Origin: DT-110 sp030148525
GTDB taxonomy: Bacteria > Bacteroidota > Bacteroidia > Chitinophagales > Saprospiraceae
NCBI GenBank assembly: GCA_965227445.1
Contig: OZ245751.1
Coordinates: 3,410,001-3,474,000, forward strand
Length of the DNA: 64,000 nt
Direction: 5' to 3'
The position numbers and the translations under genes are program-made. Shown here one piece after another: positions 34,743 to 43,630 of this stretch. Below the pieces are notes generated by a model. That model saw only the letters and a program-made list of their open reading frames with translations. It did not search any database and was not told the DNA's origin. Numbering within the stretch: the stretch's first letter is position 1; each line of letters opens with the position of its first letter.

Positions 34743-35150
34743 TCTTTGGAAGATTTAAGATTTTCAGATTTCAGACAGAAGATGAGATGGTCTGCATCTT
34801 CTATCTAGCCTCTTCAAGTCTACCATCTTATAAACTACAAAATTGGTCTTCGAAAGATTTAAGATTTTCAGATTTCAGACAGAAGATGAGATGGTCTGCA
34901 TCTTCTATCTAGCCTCTTCAAGTCTACCATCTTATAAACTACAAAATTGGTCTTCGAAAGATTTAAGATTTTTAGATACCAGACAGAAGATAAGATGGTC
35001 TGCATCTTCTATCTAGCCTCTTTTAGTCTACCATCTTATAAACTACAAAATTGGTCTTCGAAAGATTTAAGATTTTTAGATTCTAGACAGAAGATTAGAT
35101 AGTCTGCATCTTCTATCTAGCCTCTTTTAGTCTACCATCTTATAAACTAC
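34743..35150. repeat. 104-bp tandem repeat, four copies
   Basis: AGATTTAAGA recurs at 34751, 34855, 34959 and 35063, exactly 104 bases apart, and the whole unit repeats with few changes. Each copy holds CAGAAGAT, GCATCTTCTATC and ACCATCTTATAAACTACA. The first two copies are most alike; the last two share TTTTAGTC in place of TTCAAGTC. The array ends at the stop of ribA and fills the space up to the start of the quinone reductase. Confidence 0.92.
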
Positions 35151-35761
35151 AGAAGGTCGAACAAATGCCCCATCTGATTCTTCTTGGTCTTCAGGTAATC
35201 GCGATTTTCTTGTTGGGGGCGGATGATGAGGGGTGCGCGTCCTTCAATGTGGATGGAGGATTGATCGAAGGCTTCGATCTTCTCCGGATTATTGGTGAGC
35301 AGGCGGATGCGATCGATAGACAGATCGTTGAGCATAGCAACTGCAATATCGTACTGACGGGCATCTACTTCCAGGCCCAGGTGAATGTTTGCATCGATGG
35401 TATTGAGCCCCAAGTCCTGAAGCTGGTAGGCCTTTAACTTATTGATGATACCGATACCTCTTCCCTCCTGACGCAGATACAGGACTACACCTTTTTCGGC
35501 AGCGGTCATTTCCAGGGCCTTGGTGAGTTGCTCCCCGCAATCACAGCGCTTAGACCCGAACAGGTCGCCCGTAATACACTCCGAATGGATACGGGTAAGC
35601 ACAGGCTCATTTACATCAACATCAGGGTGGACCAGCGCGATATGCGGCATCCAATCCTCCGGATCTTTAGCGTAAGCCACCATGTTGAAGGGGCCCCAGG
35701 GTGTAGGAATAATTGCTTCGGCCTGACGGGCCAGTGTATGTTGCGGTTGGTTTTTTCCCAT
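35147..35761 (-). CDS. ribA: GTP cyclohydrolase II
   Basis: A 204-aa enzyme of riboflavin synthesis that turns GTP into the pyrimidine precursor plus formate. The zinc cysteines are in SECITGDLFGSKRCDCGEQL (Cys62, Cys73, Cys75). LYLRQEGRGIGIINKLKAYQ, with the catalytic R-x-x-x-R-G-I-G, and IRLLTNNPEKI follow. It stands alone, not fused to RibB. The last codons run into the 104-bp repeat. The gene begins after a gene-free 900-base stretch. Confidence 0.95.
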   Translation of the reverse strand: MGKNQPQHTLARQAEAIIPTPWGPFNMVAYAKDPEDWMPHIALVHPDVDVNEPVLTRIHSECITGDLFGSKRCDCGEQLTKALEMTAAEKGVVLYLRQEGRGIGIINKLKAYQLQDLGLNTIDANIHLGLEVDARQYDIAVAMLNDLSIDRIRLLTNNPEKIEAFDQSSIHIEGRAPLIIRPQQENRDYLKTKKNQMGHLFDLL

Positions 35762-36400
35762 GTGAAGTTATGGTGAAAGATACGAAGTTGAAACAGGGGT
35801 ATCCTAAGTATGGTTTAAAGGGTGTAGGGTTTAAAAGGTTTAGGATTAGATTTAGGTTGAGATCCAGGTAATCCTTACTACTGGGCCTTTAACCACTAAA
35901 GTGGTGTAGAAAATCATATTACCTTGCAGCACCACAGCTAAAGCTGTGGCTTTATACCCAGGATGTACCGTGCATGCCTGCCGAAGCCCATACAGGCGTA
36001 TGCCTCCAAGGCCGCCGAAACTATGTGCAGGCGATAGCCTTAGCGGGGCCCGTGATTCGTGGCCCGTGAACCGTGCATGCCTGCCGAAGCCTTGGCGTAG
36101 GCAGGGACCCTGGGCCTTCCCAAAGGTACGATTTTGTGATTACGGAAATTCGTTCTACATTTACATTCTCTCGAAAACCCTTTTGTCCAAGAACTGTTTG
36201 GCTATTCCGAGAACCATTCTTAGCAATCTTCGCTGTTTTTAAGAAATGTAAAATTATGTAACTGGGATGACAATTCCCGGTAAATCCCCTCCGAGACTTT
36301 CATTTTCAATAGTTTACAAACAATAAACATTGAAGTATGGCAAATTTTACTCCGTAAAACCCCCTTTCAGGGACTTATACGTTTCAAGGTAATCGACTAA
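35762..36400. other. Gene-free region with REP-like palindromes
   Basis: Holds CCACTAAAGTGG (about 35892-35903) and CCACAGCTAAAGCTGTGG (about 35931-35948), both perfect palindromes, the repeated CCGTGCATGCCTGCCGAAGCC block (about 35968-35988 and 36069-36089), the second extended to a CCTGCCGAAGCC...GGCAGG fold, and CCGTGAACCGTG words like the 24284 array. AAGAAATGTAAA occurs at 36241 and again at about 36464. No gene seen. Confidence 0.6.
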
Positions 36401-36434
36401 TTTGCCTTTTTATTCTATCAACTGACTATATTTG
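36401..36434 (+). promoter_or_regulatory. Promoter of the susCD operon
   Basis: TTTG at 36401-36404 and TATATTTG at 36427-36434 match the Bacteroidota -33 and -7 elements with a 22-base spacer. The 5' leader to the ATG is about 230 bases. The same pair with the same spacing stands before porV. Confidence 0.65.
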
Positions 36435-36666
36435 GCAGCGAAATGCGTTCGCAGTACGATTAAGAAATGTAAAGACATTATTTCGATCCCTTAAACTCAC
36501 CGTGAAACCCCCGGTTTAGCCCTATAACCAGATAACACCTAAAGCAGCCCACCAACAGGATTAGTATGTAGCAAAAGTTTGGATTCACGTTTTTTCTAAT
36601 TCATATGGAAAGACATATACCCACCTTCATGTGGGGTATGTTTTCATTAGCTCACTAAAATTTTTC

Positions 36667-39648
36667 ATGATGAAAAAACTCTCACTAGTTCTAATGCTGG
36701 TCTTCGCTGGCATGGCCACGCTGATGGCTCAGCGAACGATCCAGGGTACAGTCTCCGACGAGAGCGGAGAAGCCCTGATCGGAGCCACCGTACTCGTGAA
36801 GGGTACCTCAACTGGTGCAGTTACCGATATCGATGGTAACTACTCATTGACGGTTCCTTCCGGAGGTACAGTGCTCGTTTTCTCTTACACCGGTTACGCT
36901 TCTAAGGAAGTTCAGATCGGCACCTCTAATGTAATCGACGTTTCCCTGGATCCGTCGATTGAGCAGTTGGATGAGATCATCGTAACTGGTTACTCAGAGG
37001 TGGAAGCCAAGAAGCTGGTTTCTTCCGTAGCCGTGGTCGATGACAAAGCCATCGAAAACGTTGCCCTGACGGACGTTAACCAGATTATTCAGGGACGTGC
37101 GGCTGGTGTACTCACCACTGCCGGTACCGGTCAGCCAGGTGCATCTATCGACATTCGTATTCGCGGTACAGGATCAATCACTGCCGGTCGCGGACCTTTG
37201 TACGTAATCGATGGTGTTATTGTAGACCAGTCTGATTACTCTACGCAAACACAGTCCACTAACGTTCTGTCTAACATTAACCCGAACGATATCGCCAACG
37301 TAACGGTACTGAAGGATGCATCTGCAACCGCTCTGTACGGTTCTCGTGGTGCTAACGGTGTTGTTCTGATTACCACTAAGCGCGGTAAAGCAGGTGAATC
37401 TCGTATCACGGCCAAAGTACAGTACGGTGTTACCAGCCCAACTGGTGCTACTGACTTCGACGTGATGACGGCCGAAGAAGTACTGGCTTACGAGCGTACC
37501 GTTCTGGAAAACTCTGGTTTCGACCCCGATCAGTTCCGTCCAAATTCACTGTTGGACCAAACATTCGACTGGGTTGACGCTGCGTTCCGTACAGGACAAA
37601 CCCAAAACTTTGAGTTGCAAGCCAGTGGTGGTAACGAAAAAACTCGCTTCTACATCTCTGGTGGTTACTTTGACCAGCAAGGTGTTTTGATCGAGTCAGC
37701 CTTCAACCGCCTGTCTTTGCGCTCTAACGTTGACCACCGTGCTTCTGACAAGCTGAGCTTCTCGTTGAACTTCAACGGTTCGTACTCAGAAAACCTGAAC
37801 GCAACGGCTGGTAACCGCTTCGCTTCTCCACTACTGGGATCTTTCACCAACTCTCCACTGTTGGCATTCCCTTTCCAGGAGGATGGAAGCCTGTTCACTG
37901 GTGCGGAAGCAGAATGGGGTGGTACATTTCCCGACAACTTCCTGTACTCTTTACCGCTGAACCCGGTTACAGCGAACACCTTCCGTGTACTGTCTAAACT
38001 GGAGATGAACTATAATATCCTGGATAACCTGAAATTTACTCAGGTTGCCAACGTTGATTTCGTTAACATCAAGGAAACGAGATTCTTCGACCCTACCACT
38101 AACGATGGTATGGATACCAATGGTCAGATCGACAACGCCTTCAACGAGAATATCTCCTTGACTTCTCAGTCGCTGTTGAAGTATTTTGCCACCATTGGTG
38201 ACAATCACAACTTCGATGCACTGGGTGGTTTTGAATACCAGACGGTTGATCGTGATAACTTCTCAGCTTCAGGTACCGGCTTGGCCAGTGGTCAGCTGCA
38301 AACCCTGAACTCTACGGCTAACCCACAGGGTGTAGGCGGTTTCAAATCTGAATTCGCTTTTGCTTCTCTCCTGGGTCAGTTGAACTACAACTATGACGAA
38401 AAGTACTTCCTGACGACCAGTGTTCGTCGTGACGGTTCTTCTCGCTTTGGTGCGAATAACCGCTACGCTACTTTCTGGTCTGTTGGTGGTTCTTGGGCTA
38501 TCTCTGAAGAGAACTTCATGGCTGGTCTGGACTTCCTCGACAACCTGCGTCTGCGCGCCAGCTACGGTGTGACGGGTAACGCTTCTATTGGTAACTTCGA
38601 GTCTCTGGAGCTTTACGGCTTCGGTAATAACTACCTGGACACGCCTGGTTCTTCTCCGACTCAGATCGCTAACCCCGACCTGACCTGGGAGAACAGTGAT
38701 AACTTCAACGTAGGTTTGGACTTCTCTATCATCAACAGCCGTGTAAGCGGTACGGTAGAATACTATCGCCGCGAAGGGTATGATCTGCTGCTGAACGTAC
38801 CTGTTTCTCGTACTTCTGGTTTCGGAACAGCTACCCGTAACATTGGTCGCATCGAGAACACTGGTGTGGAAGCAACTCTGAGCTTTGCTCCGGTGGTAGC
38901 TTCTCAACCTGGTGGATTTAGCTGGAACATCGATTTGAACTTCTCTGCCAACAACAACCAGGTTCTGGAACTGCCAGGTGGAGAGGACATCGACAACGGT
39001 TCTCAGATCTACAGCGAAGGTCGTCCGATTCGTACCTTCTACGCTCGTGAATGGGCTGGTGTAAACCCTGATGACGGTACGCCACTATGGGCCGACGGTG
39101 AAGGTGGAACAACTGGTTCCTACGGTGCTGCTCCTTTGCAGTATACTGGTAATGCCGAGCCTAACTGGATTGGTGGTTTGAATACTTCTTTTGCTTATAA
39201 AGGAATCTCATTGTCTGCTTTCTTCTACACAGTACAGGGGAACACTGTCTATAACAATACCCGTCGTTTCTTCGACTCTGACGGTCAGCGTTACGGATGG
39301 GGACACGCCAACTACGTAGATGATAACTTCTGGCGTCAGCCCGGCGACAATGCCGAGCGTCCACAGCCAATCTTTGGTGGTAACAACAATGCGAACGGTT
39401 ACTCTACTCGTTTCCTGGAGGATGGATCATTCATTCGCCTGCGTAACCTGACACTGGGTTACCAGTTGCCTGCATCTGTACTCGATCGTCTGGGTGTCCA
39501 GGGTGTGAACATCTACGCTCAGGGACAGAACCTGTTCACCATCACCGATTACTCTGGATTTGATCCGGAAATGGATGAGTCGGGAACTGAATTCTTCCGC
39601 TACCCCGTTGGTGCTTCTGTTACCTTCGGTCTGGACGTAACATTCTAA
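36667..39648 (+). CDS. SusC/RagA-family TonB-dependent outer-membrane transporter
   Basis: A 993-aa outer-membrane importer. Signal peptide KKLSLVLMLVFAGMATLMAQ, then a carboxypeptidase-like N-terminal extension (QGTVSDESGEALIGATVLVK), a TonB box-like DEIIVTGYSEVEAKKL, the plug (IIQGRAAGVLTTAGTG, RGPLYVIDGVIVDQSDYS, DASATALYGSRGANGVVLIT) and the long beta-barrel ending in VGASVTFGLDVTF. The start could be either methionine at 36667 or 36670. The partner lipoprotein follows 34 bases on. Codons are strikingly T-ending (GGT, CGT, GTT), unlike the neighbours, which suggests very high expression. No degradative enzyme is adjacent, so the substrate cannot be named. Confidence 0.95.
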   Translation: MMKKLSLVLMLVFAGMATLMAQRTIQGTVSDESGEALIGATVLVKGTSTGAVTDIDGNYSLTVPSGGTVLVFSYTGYASKEVQIGTSNVIDVSLDPSIEQLDEIIVTGYSEVEAKKLVSSVAVVDDKAIENVALTDVNQIIQGRAAGVLTTAGTGQPGASIDIRIRGTGSITAGRGPLYVIDGVIVDQSDYSTQTQSTNVLSNINPNDIANVTVLKDASATALYGSRGANGVVLITTKRGKAGESRITAKVQYGVTSPTGATDFDVMTAEEVLAYERTVLENSGFDPDQFRPNSLLDQTFDWVDAAFRTGQTQNFELQASGGNEKTRFYISGGYFDQQGVLIESAFNRLSLRSNVDHRASDKLSFSLNFNGSYSENLNATAGNRFASPLLGSFTNSPLLAFPFQEDGSLFTGAEAEWGGTFPDNFLYSLPLNPVTANTFRVLSKLEMNYNILDNLKFTQVANVDFVNIKETRFFDPTTNDGMDTNGQIDNAFNENISLTSQSLLKYFATIGDNHNFDALGGFEYQTVDRDNFSASGTGLASGQLQTLNSTANPQGVGGFKSEFAFASLLGQLNYNYDEKYFLTTSVRRDGSSRFGANNRYATFWSVGGSWAISEENFMAGLDFLDNLRLRASYGVTGNASIGNFESLELYGFGNNYLDTPGSSPTQIANPDLTWENSDNFNVGLDFSIINSRVSGTVEYYRREGYDLLLNVPVSRTSGFGTATRNIGRIENTGVEATLSFAPVVASQPGGFSWNIDLNFSANNNQVLELPGGEDIDNGSQIYSEGRPIRTFYAREWAGVNPDDGTPLWADGEGGTTGSYGAAPLQYTGNAEPNWIGGLNTSFAYKGISLSAFFYTVQGNTVYNNTRRFFDSDGQRYGWGHANYVDDNFWRQPGDNAERPQPIFGGNNNANGYSTRFLEDGSFIRLRNLTLGYQLPASVLDRLGVQGVNIYAQGQNLFTITDYSGFDPEMDESGTEFFRYPVGASVTFGLDVTF

Positions 39649-39682
39649 ACCACCCATTCAATCCACATTAAAATTTAAGCAC

Positions 39683-41065
39683 ATGAAATTTTTCAAAAAT
39701 ATAGCGATCCTTGGTCTCGCAGTCGGCCTTTTTGCCTGCGAAGAGCAATTGGAACTGCAACCCTTTCAGTCGCTGGCTACCTCGGAGGCACTGAACTCCG
39801 TTGACAACATGCGTGTTGCCGTAAATGGTGCCTACGACGGACTGCAAGGATTGAACTACTACGGTCGTGATTTCCAGGTACAAGCCGACGTTGAGGCTGA
39901 CATGGTATACATCACCACGGCCAACTCGAACCGGTTCATTCTGAACTATACGTACGACTTCAACCAGGATACTGAAGGTGGTATCTTTGACGATGCCTAC
40001 CGGGTAATCCTGCGGGTGAATAACGTGATCAACAACATTGATGACCTGGAAGGTAACCAGACTCGCAAGGATCAGATCAAGGGTGAGGCCCTGGCTATCC
40101 GCGCTCTGGCACACTTCGACCTGGTCCGTCTGTACGGGGTAACTCCTTCACAAGGAAACCCATCTTCTGACCTGGGTGTACCCATTATTTTGGAGGCTCA
40201 GATCACTGAGCCCGCCCGTAACACGGTTGCTGAAGTATACAACCAAGTTATCGCTGACCTGAATGCTGCTCAAGGCCTGGTTGGTGACAACGGTACTTTT
40301 AACTTCGGTACGGATGCCATCAATGCACTTCTGGCCCGCGTACACTTGTACCGCGGCAACTACAACGAAGCCATTACGGCCGCCAGCGCAGTGATCAACT
40401 CCGGTAATTACGCTTTGGCTGATGATTACGCCGGCATCTTTGGTGCCCCCGGTACTTCTTCGGAAGAGATTTTCACCCTTCGTTTTACTCAGGCTGAAAA
40501 CCGCGGTTCCAATAACCTCGGTTCCATCTACAACCCGGATAGCTACGGTGACATCCGCCCTTCTAACGATTTCTTTGATCTGTTTGAAGATGGTGATCAG
40601 CGTAGTACTATGGTTTACACGGCTACTAAAAGCGGAGCGGAAGATATTTTCCACTCTAAGTACCTGAGCCAGGACGGTATCCCCGGCCTGCACAGCCCAC
40701 GTCTCCTGCGTTTAGCAGAAATGTACCTGATCCGCGCCGAGGCCAACTGGCGTTTAGACAACACGGCTGATGCTGCTGCTGACCTGAACACCTTGCGTAC
40801 CGTTCGCGGTGCTTCCGAAATCACCGAAGGCGATGTAGATGCTCAGTTTATTGTTGACGAGCGTCAGCGCGAAATGGCTTTCGAAGGCCACGCGAAGTTT
40901 GACTACTACCGTTTGGGCCTCGATATCGTTCGCGACCAATGTAATACGGATGAGCAAATTACAGCTCCTTGTACCATTTCGATCACAGATCCTAAAATGA
41001 TCTACCCGATCCCTCAGTATGAGACCCTGGTTAACCAGGCTATGGTGCAAAACCCAGGCTATTAA
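39683..41065 (+). CDS. SusD/RagB-family nutrient-binding lipoprotein
   Basis: A 460-aa surface lipoprotein (KNIAILGLAVGLFACEEQ, lipidated Cys19). It caps the SusC channel and hands over substrate. SusD features are the N-terminal LQPFQSLATSEALNSVDNMR, the helical TPR-like middle (RKDQIKGEALAIRALAHFDL, then VRLYG), ALLARVHLYRGNYNEAITAA and the C-terminal LIRAEANWRLDNTADAAADL, DERQREMAFEGHAKFDYYRL and YPIPQYE. Same T-ending codon choice as SusC. Followed by a strong terminator. Confidence 0.95.
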   Translation: MKFFKNIAILGLAVGLFACEEQLELQPFQSLATSEALNSVDNMRVAVNGAYDGLQGLNYYGRDFQVQADVEADMVYITTANSNRFILNYTYDFNQDTEGGIFDDAYRVILRVNNVINNIDDLEGNQTRKDQIKGEALAIRALAHFDLVRLYGVTPSQGNPSSDLGVPIILEAQITEPARNTVAEVYNQVIADLNAAQGLVGDNGTFNFGTDAINALLARVHLYRGNYNEAITAASAVINSGNYALADDYAGIFGAPGTSSEEIFTLRFTQAENRGSNNLGSIYNPDSYGDIRPSNDFFDLFEDGDQRSTMVYTATKSGAEDIFHSKYLSQDGIPGLHSPRLLRLAEMYLIRAEANWRLDNTADAAADLNTLRTVRGASEITEGDVDAQFIVDERQREMAFEGHAKFDYYRLGLDIVRDQCNTDEQITAPCTISITDPKMIYPIPQYETLVNQAMVQNPGY

Positions 41066-41110
41066 TCAATAGCTGGTATTTTTAGCTGCCAACGTATCTG
41101 TTGGCAATCT

Positions 41111-41144
41111 ATCCCCTCTCCGCGTTTGCGGGGAGGGGATTTTT
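41111..41144 (+). terminator. Terminator of the susCD operon
   Basis: ATCCCCTC (41111-41118) pairs with GAGGGGAT (41133-41140) around a CCGC/GCGG inner stem and is followed by five T. Confidence 0.88.
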
Positions 41145-41213
41145 CGTTAGTTCAAAACAGCTTTTGAAAACTATCTGACCTTTCCTTCCGTTAATTCTTC
41201 CGACTTTAAGCGT

Positions 41214-42377
41214 ATGAATCCATTCTTTCGGATATTTCTCTTTTGGCTGCTTCTGATGCTGTCAGGTTGTCTGCCCGACCAGGCGGTCGTGCCCGAAGAA
41301 CCACGTTTCGGAGGCACACCGAGAATACCCACCTCTTTTGCCAGGCTTATCACCGATACCATCGGTGGGATGCCCGTCCTTACCGTTGGTAAAATTACCA
41401 GTCGATCGGCACCCGGAACTATTACGGGCAATGAGCCCATCGAATGGGATTTCGTAGTGGCTTTTGAAAATCGGGATGGGCGGCAATTTCAGGTTATCCA
41501 GGATTCCCTGCCAGCTTTACTGCGGGATAAAAACGGAACCGTTTGGTCGGTAGAAGGTATTGGTTTGGCGGGTCCGGAAACCGGTAACCGACTGACTCCC
41601 GCCAACGGAAGCCTGGGTTATTGGTACGCTTTTGCCACCCGCTATCCGGGACTTTCGATCAACGGGGGCCCGTCCCTGGATGTCGATGTCCAACAAACCA
41701 CCGAACCGGACTGGGATGTACCCACCCAAACGATCGTACGGGGGGCTCAACGCGATGCCATAAAGTCGATCGAACGCCCCTCTTTTGTGCGGGAACGAGA
41801 GCGCATCCAGGAACCCTACCGTTGGTCCGATGATGAAGTGGTCATCGGTATTTCAATAAATGGTATCAGCCGCTGCTACCCGCTTGAAATCCTCAACTGG
41901 CACGAAATCGTTAACGACGAAATTGGCGGTATTCCGATCACGGTGTCGTACCACCCCTATACATCGACCACCCGCGTTTGGAAACGCGATGAGCTGACAC
42001 CATCCTTCGGCGTCACCGGCTTGCTTTACGAACACAATATGCTGCTGTACGACCGGAATACCATCTCCCGGTGGATTCAGATGGAAAACCGATGCGTAAA
42101 CGGGATACGGCGAGGTGAAACCATTGATATAATCCCATTTGTAGAAACCACTTTTGGTACCTGGAAACAAATAGCTCCTGATACCAGGATATTGTCTTCC
42201 CAAACAGGTTTTCCGTTCTTTTACGACGAAGATCCCCTGCCTGGCTTTGCTACCAATGAGCAATTCCTCACCGCCCCCATCACCTACGACGATGATCGCC
42301 TGCCCCGCAAAGAGCGGGTTTTTGGCCTCATTATCGGAGGCGAAGCGGTGGTTTATACCCAAAAGGCTTTCCAGTAG
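41214..42377 (+). CDS. DUF3179-domain lipoprotein
   Basis: A 387-aa protein with a lipoprotein signal (ILFWLLLMLSGC-like: FFRIFLFWLLLMLSGC). The DUF3179 signature is seen in the second half: EVVIGISINGISRCYPLEIL, NWHEIVNDEIGGIPITVSYH, FGVTGLLYEHNMLLYDRNT, SRWIQ and VFGLIIGGEAVVYT. In the pattern of this family the usual cysteine of the P-x-x-x-x-Y-x-P-L-C segment is replaced: here it is SYHPYTST. Function is unknown, and relatives sit in the periplasm. Residues 30-190 are a separate, unrecognised N-terminal part. The gene is 30 bases upstream of the DUF192 gene, likely the same operon. Confidence 0.85.
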   Translation: MNPFFRIFLFWLLLMLSGCLPDQAVVPEEPRFGGTPRIPTSFARLITDTIGGMPVLTVGKITSRSAPGTITGNEPIEWDFVVAFENRDGRQFQVIQDSLPALLRDKNGTVWSVEGIGLAGPETGNRLTPANGSLGYWYAFATRYPGLSINGGPSLDVDVQQTTEPDWDVPTQTIVRGAQRDAIKSIERPSFVRERERIQEPYRWSDDEVVIGISINGISRCYPLEILNWHEIVNDEIGGIPITVSYHPYTSTTRVWKRDELTPSFGVTGLLYEHNMLLYDRNTISRWIQMENRCVNGIRRGETIDIIPFVETTFGTWKQIAPDTRILSSQTGFPFFYDEDPLPGFATNEQFLTAPITYDDDRLPRKERVFGLIIGGEAVVYTQKAFQ

Positions 42378-42406
42378 CCCGAATTTCCCGTATTTTCTGA
42401 CACAAA

Positions 42407-42943
42407 ATGACTACTGAGAAAAAGCGATCCGTTCGTTTTTGGATCGTACTGATCATCTTACTCCCCATTGTACTGGGGGGCATTTATGTGCTTATTCCTA
42501 AATCAACCCGCGACGTGCCAACCGGCCCAACCTTTACCAAAGAAGGCGAATTGACCATTCATTCTGCGGATAGCCAGCGCGTCCTGGCCAGGCTGGATAT
42601 TGAGATTGCCAACAGCGAATTGGACATTCGCGAAGGGTTGATGTACCGCACCGAATTAGAAGCCAATCAGGGCATGCTGTTCGTCCTCGATCGGGAGGAA
42701 CCGCAGTCTTTCTGGATGCTGAATACCTACCTGGCGCTGGATATTGTTTTCACCGACGGTACCGGACGCATTGTCCGCATTGCCCGTAATAATCAGCCGC
42801 ATGCCCTGGAACCAATCCCATCCATCGAACCAGCGCAGTACGCCCTGGAGGTGAATGCCGGCTTTTGTACGGAACACGGTGTGGATGTGGGCGATTGGAT
42901 TTCGTGGGAAGGTGCTCGATCCTCCGGATCGAGCGAGAACTGA
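42407..42943 (+). CDS. DUF192 protein, 3' end made of repeat DNA
   Basis: A 178-aa protein with an N-terminal membrane anchor (FWIVLIILLPIVLGGIYVLI). The DUF192 core is IEIANSELDIREGLMYRTEL, MLFVLDREEPQSFWMLNTYL, LDIVFTDGTGRIVRI and a C-terminal YALEVNAGFCTEHGVDVGDW. The fold is a small barrel of unknown function, often periplasmic. The last codons (ARSSGSSEN and stop) are encoded by the GCTCGATCC/GGATCGAGC palindrome that begins the 42911 repeat, so the tail differs from the family's usual short end. Confidence 0.88.
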   Translation: MTTEKKRSVRFWIVLIILLPIVLGGIYVLIPKSTRDVPTGPTFTKEGELTIHSADSQRVLARLDIEIANSELDIREGLMYRTELEANQGMLFVLDREEPQSFWMLNTYLALDIVFTDGTGRIVRIARNNQPHALEPIPSIEPAQYALEVNAGFCTEHGVDVGDWISWEGARSSGSSEN

Positions 42944-43382
42944 TGAGACTATAGAGCGCTGAGACTGCAGGGAGCCGGGTGCTCGATCCTCCGGATCGAG
43001 CGAAGACTGAAGAGCGCTGAGACTGCAGGGAGCGTTTTGCCCAGGGTTTTGCCGGTAATTCTTGATTCCTGGTCATTGCCCTCTTTGGCGTCGAGCATCG
43101 GGCGTGGAGCATGGTGCTCGATCCTCCGGATCGAGCGAAGACTGATGAGCGCTGAGACTGCAGGGAGCGTTTTGCCCAGGGTTTTGCCGGTAATTCTTGA
43201 TTCCTGGTCATTGCCCTCTTTGGCGTCGAGCATCGGGCGTGGAGCATGGTGCTCGATCCTCCGGATCGAGCGAAGACTGATGAGCGCTGAGACTGCAGGG
43301 AGCGTTTTGCCCAGGGTTTTGCCGGTAATTCTTGATTCCTGGTCATTGCCCTCTTTGGCGTCGAGCATCGGGCGTGGAGCTT
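42911..43382. repeat. 135-bp tandem repeat, three full copies plus a partial first
   Basis: Full copies at 42978-43112, 43113-43247 and 43248-43382, almost identical; a 67-bp partial copy at 42911-42977 overlaps the end of the DUF192 gene. Each starts with the palindrome GCTCGATCC-TCC-GGATCGAGC. Because 135 is divisible by 3, one plus-strand frame and two minus-strand frames stay open across all copies. A similar palindrome GTTCGATCC-AGA-GGATCGAAC lies at about 43539-43559. The rest to 43560 holds no gene. Confidence 0.93.
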
Positions 43383-43562
43383 GGAGTTTACCGCACGATT
43401 TGTATGCCATGAAGCCACTGCGAACCACCGCGAACCCTTGCGTTCACCGCGTGAATAAGGCATTTTCCTTCAGACTGAAGAGAATCGCCTAAGTTGTGCG
43501 GTACGGTTAAACCGCTACGGATCGAAATCCACAATTTAGTTCGATCCAGAGGATCGAACACC

Positions 43563-43604
43563 AAAAAACGCGATCCCGTACCAGACGAGATCGCGTTTTC
43601 TTTT
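43563..43604. terminator. Terminator at the end of the OmpA-like gene
   Basis: AAAAAACGCGATC and GATCGCGTTTTCTTTT form a strong stem around an inner CGT/ACG pair. It serves the minus-strand OmpA gene. Confidence 0.8.
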
Positions 43605-43630
43605 GCCGGAAGGCTGAAAAAACGTGTCAA

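Noticed and set aside
34743..35150. CRISPR array in the 104-bp repeat
   Set aside because: The entire unit repeats; there are no variable spacers.
38269..38907. 212-residue minus-strand frame inside susC
   Set aside because: Shadow created by strongly biased codons on the opposite strand.
42750..43463. 237-residue minus-strand frame across the repeat and the DUF192 gene
   Set aside because: It overlaps a well-supported gene on the opposite strand, and its content is repeat-derived.
43037..43492. 151-residue plus-strand frame with 45-residue repeats
   Set aside because: It follows from a 135-bp repeat length; no ribosome binding site is visible and two opposite-strand frames are equally open. 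Kept as a finding, not a gene.
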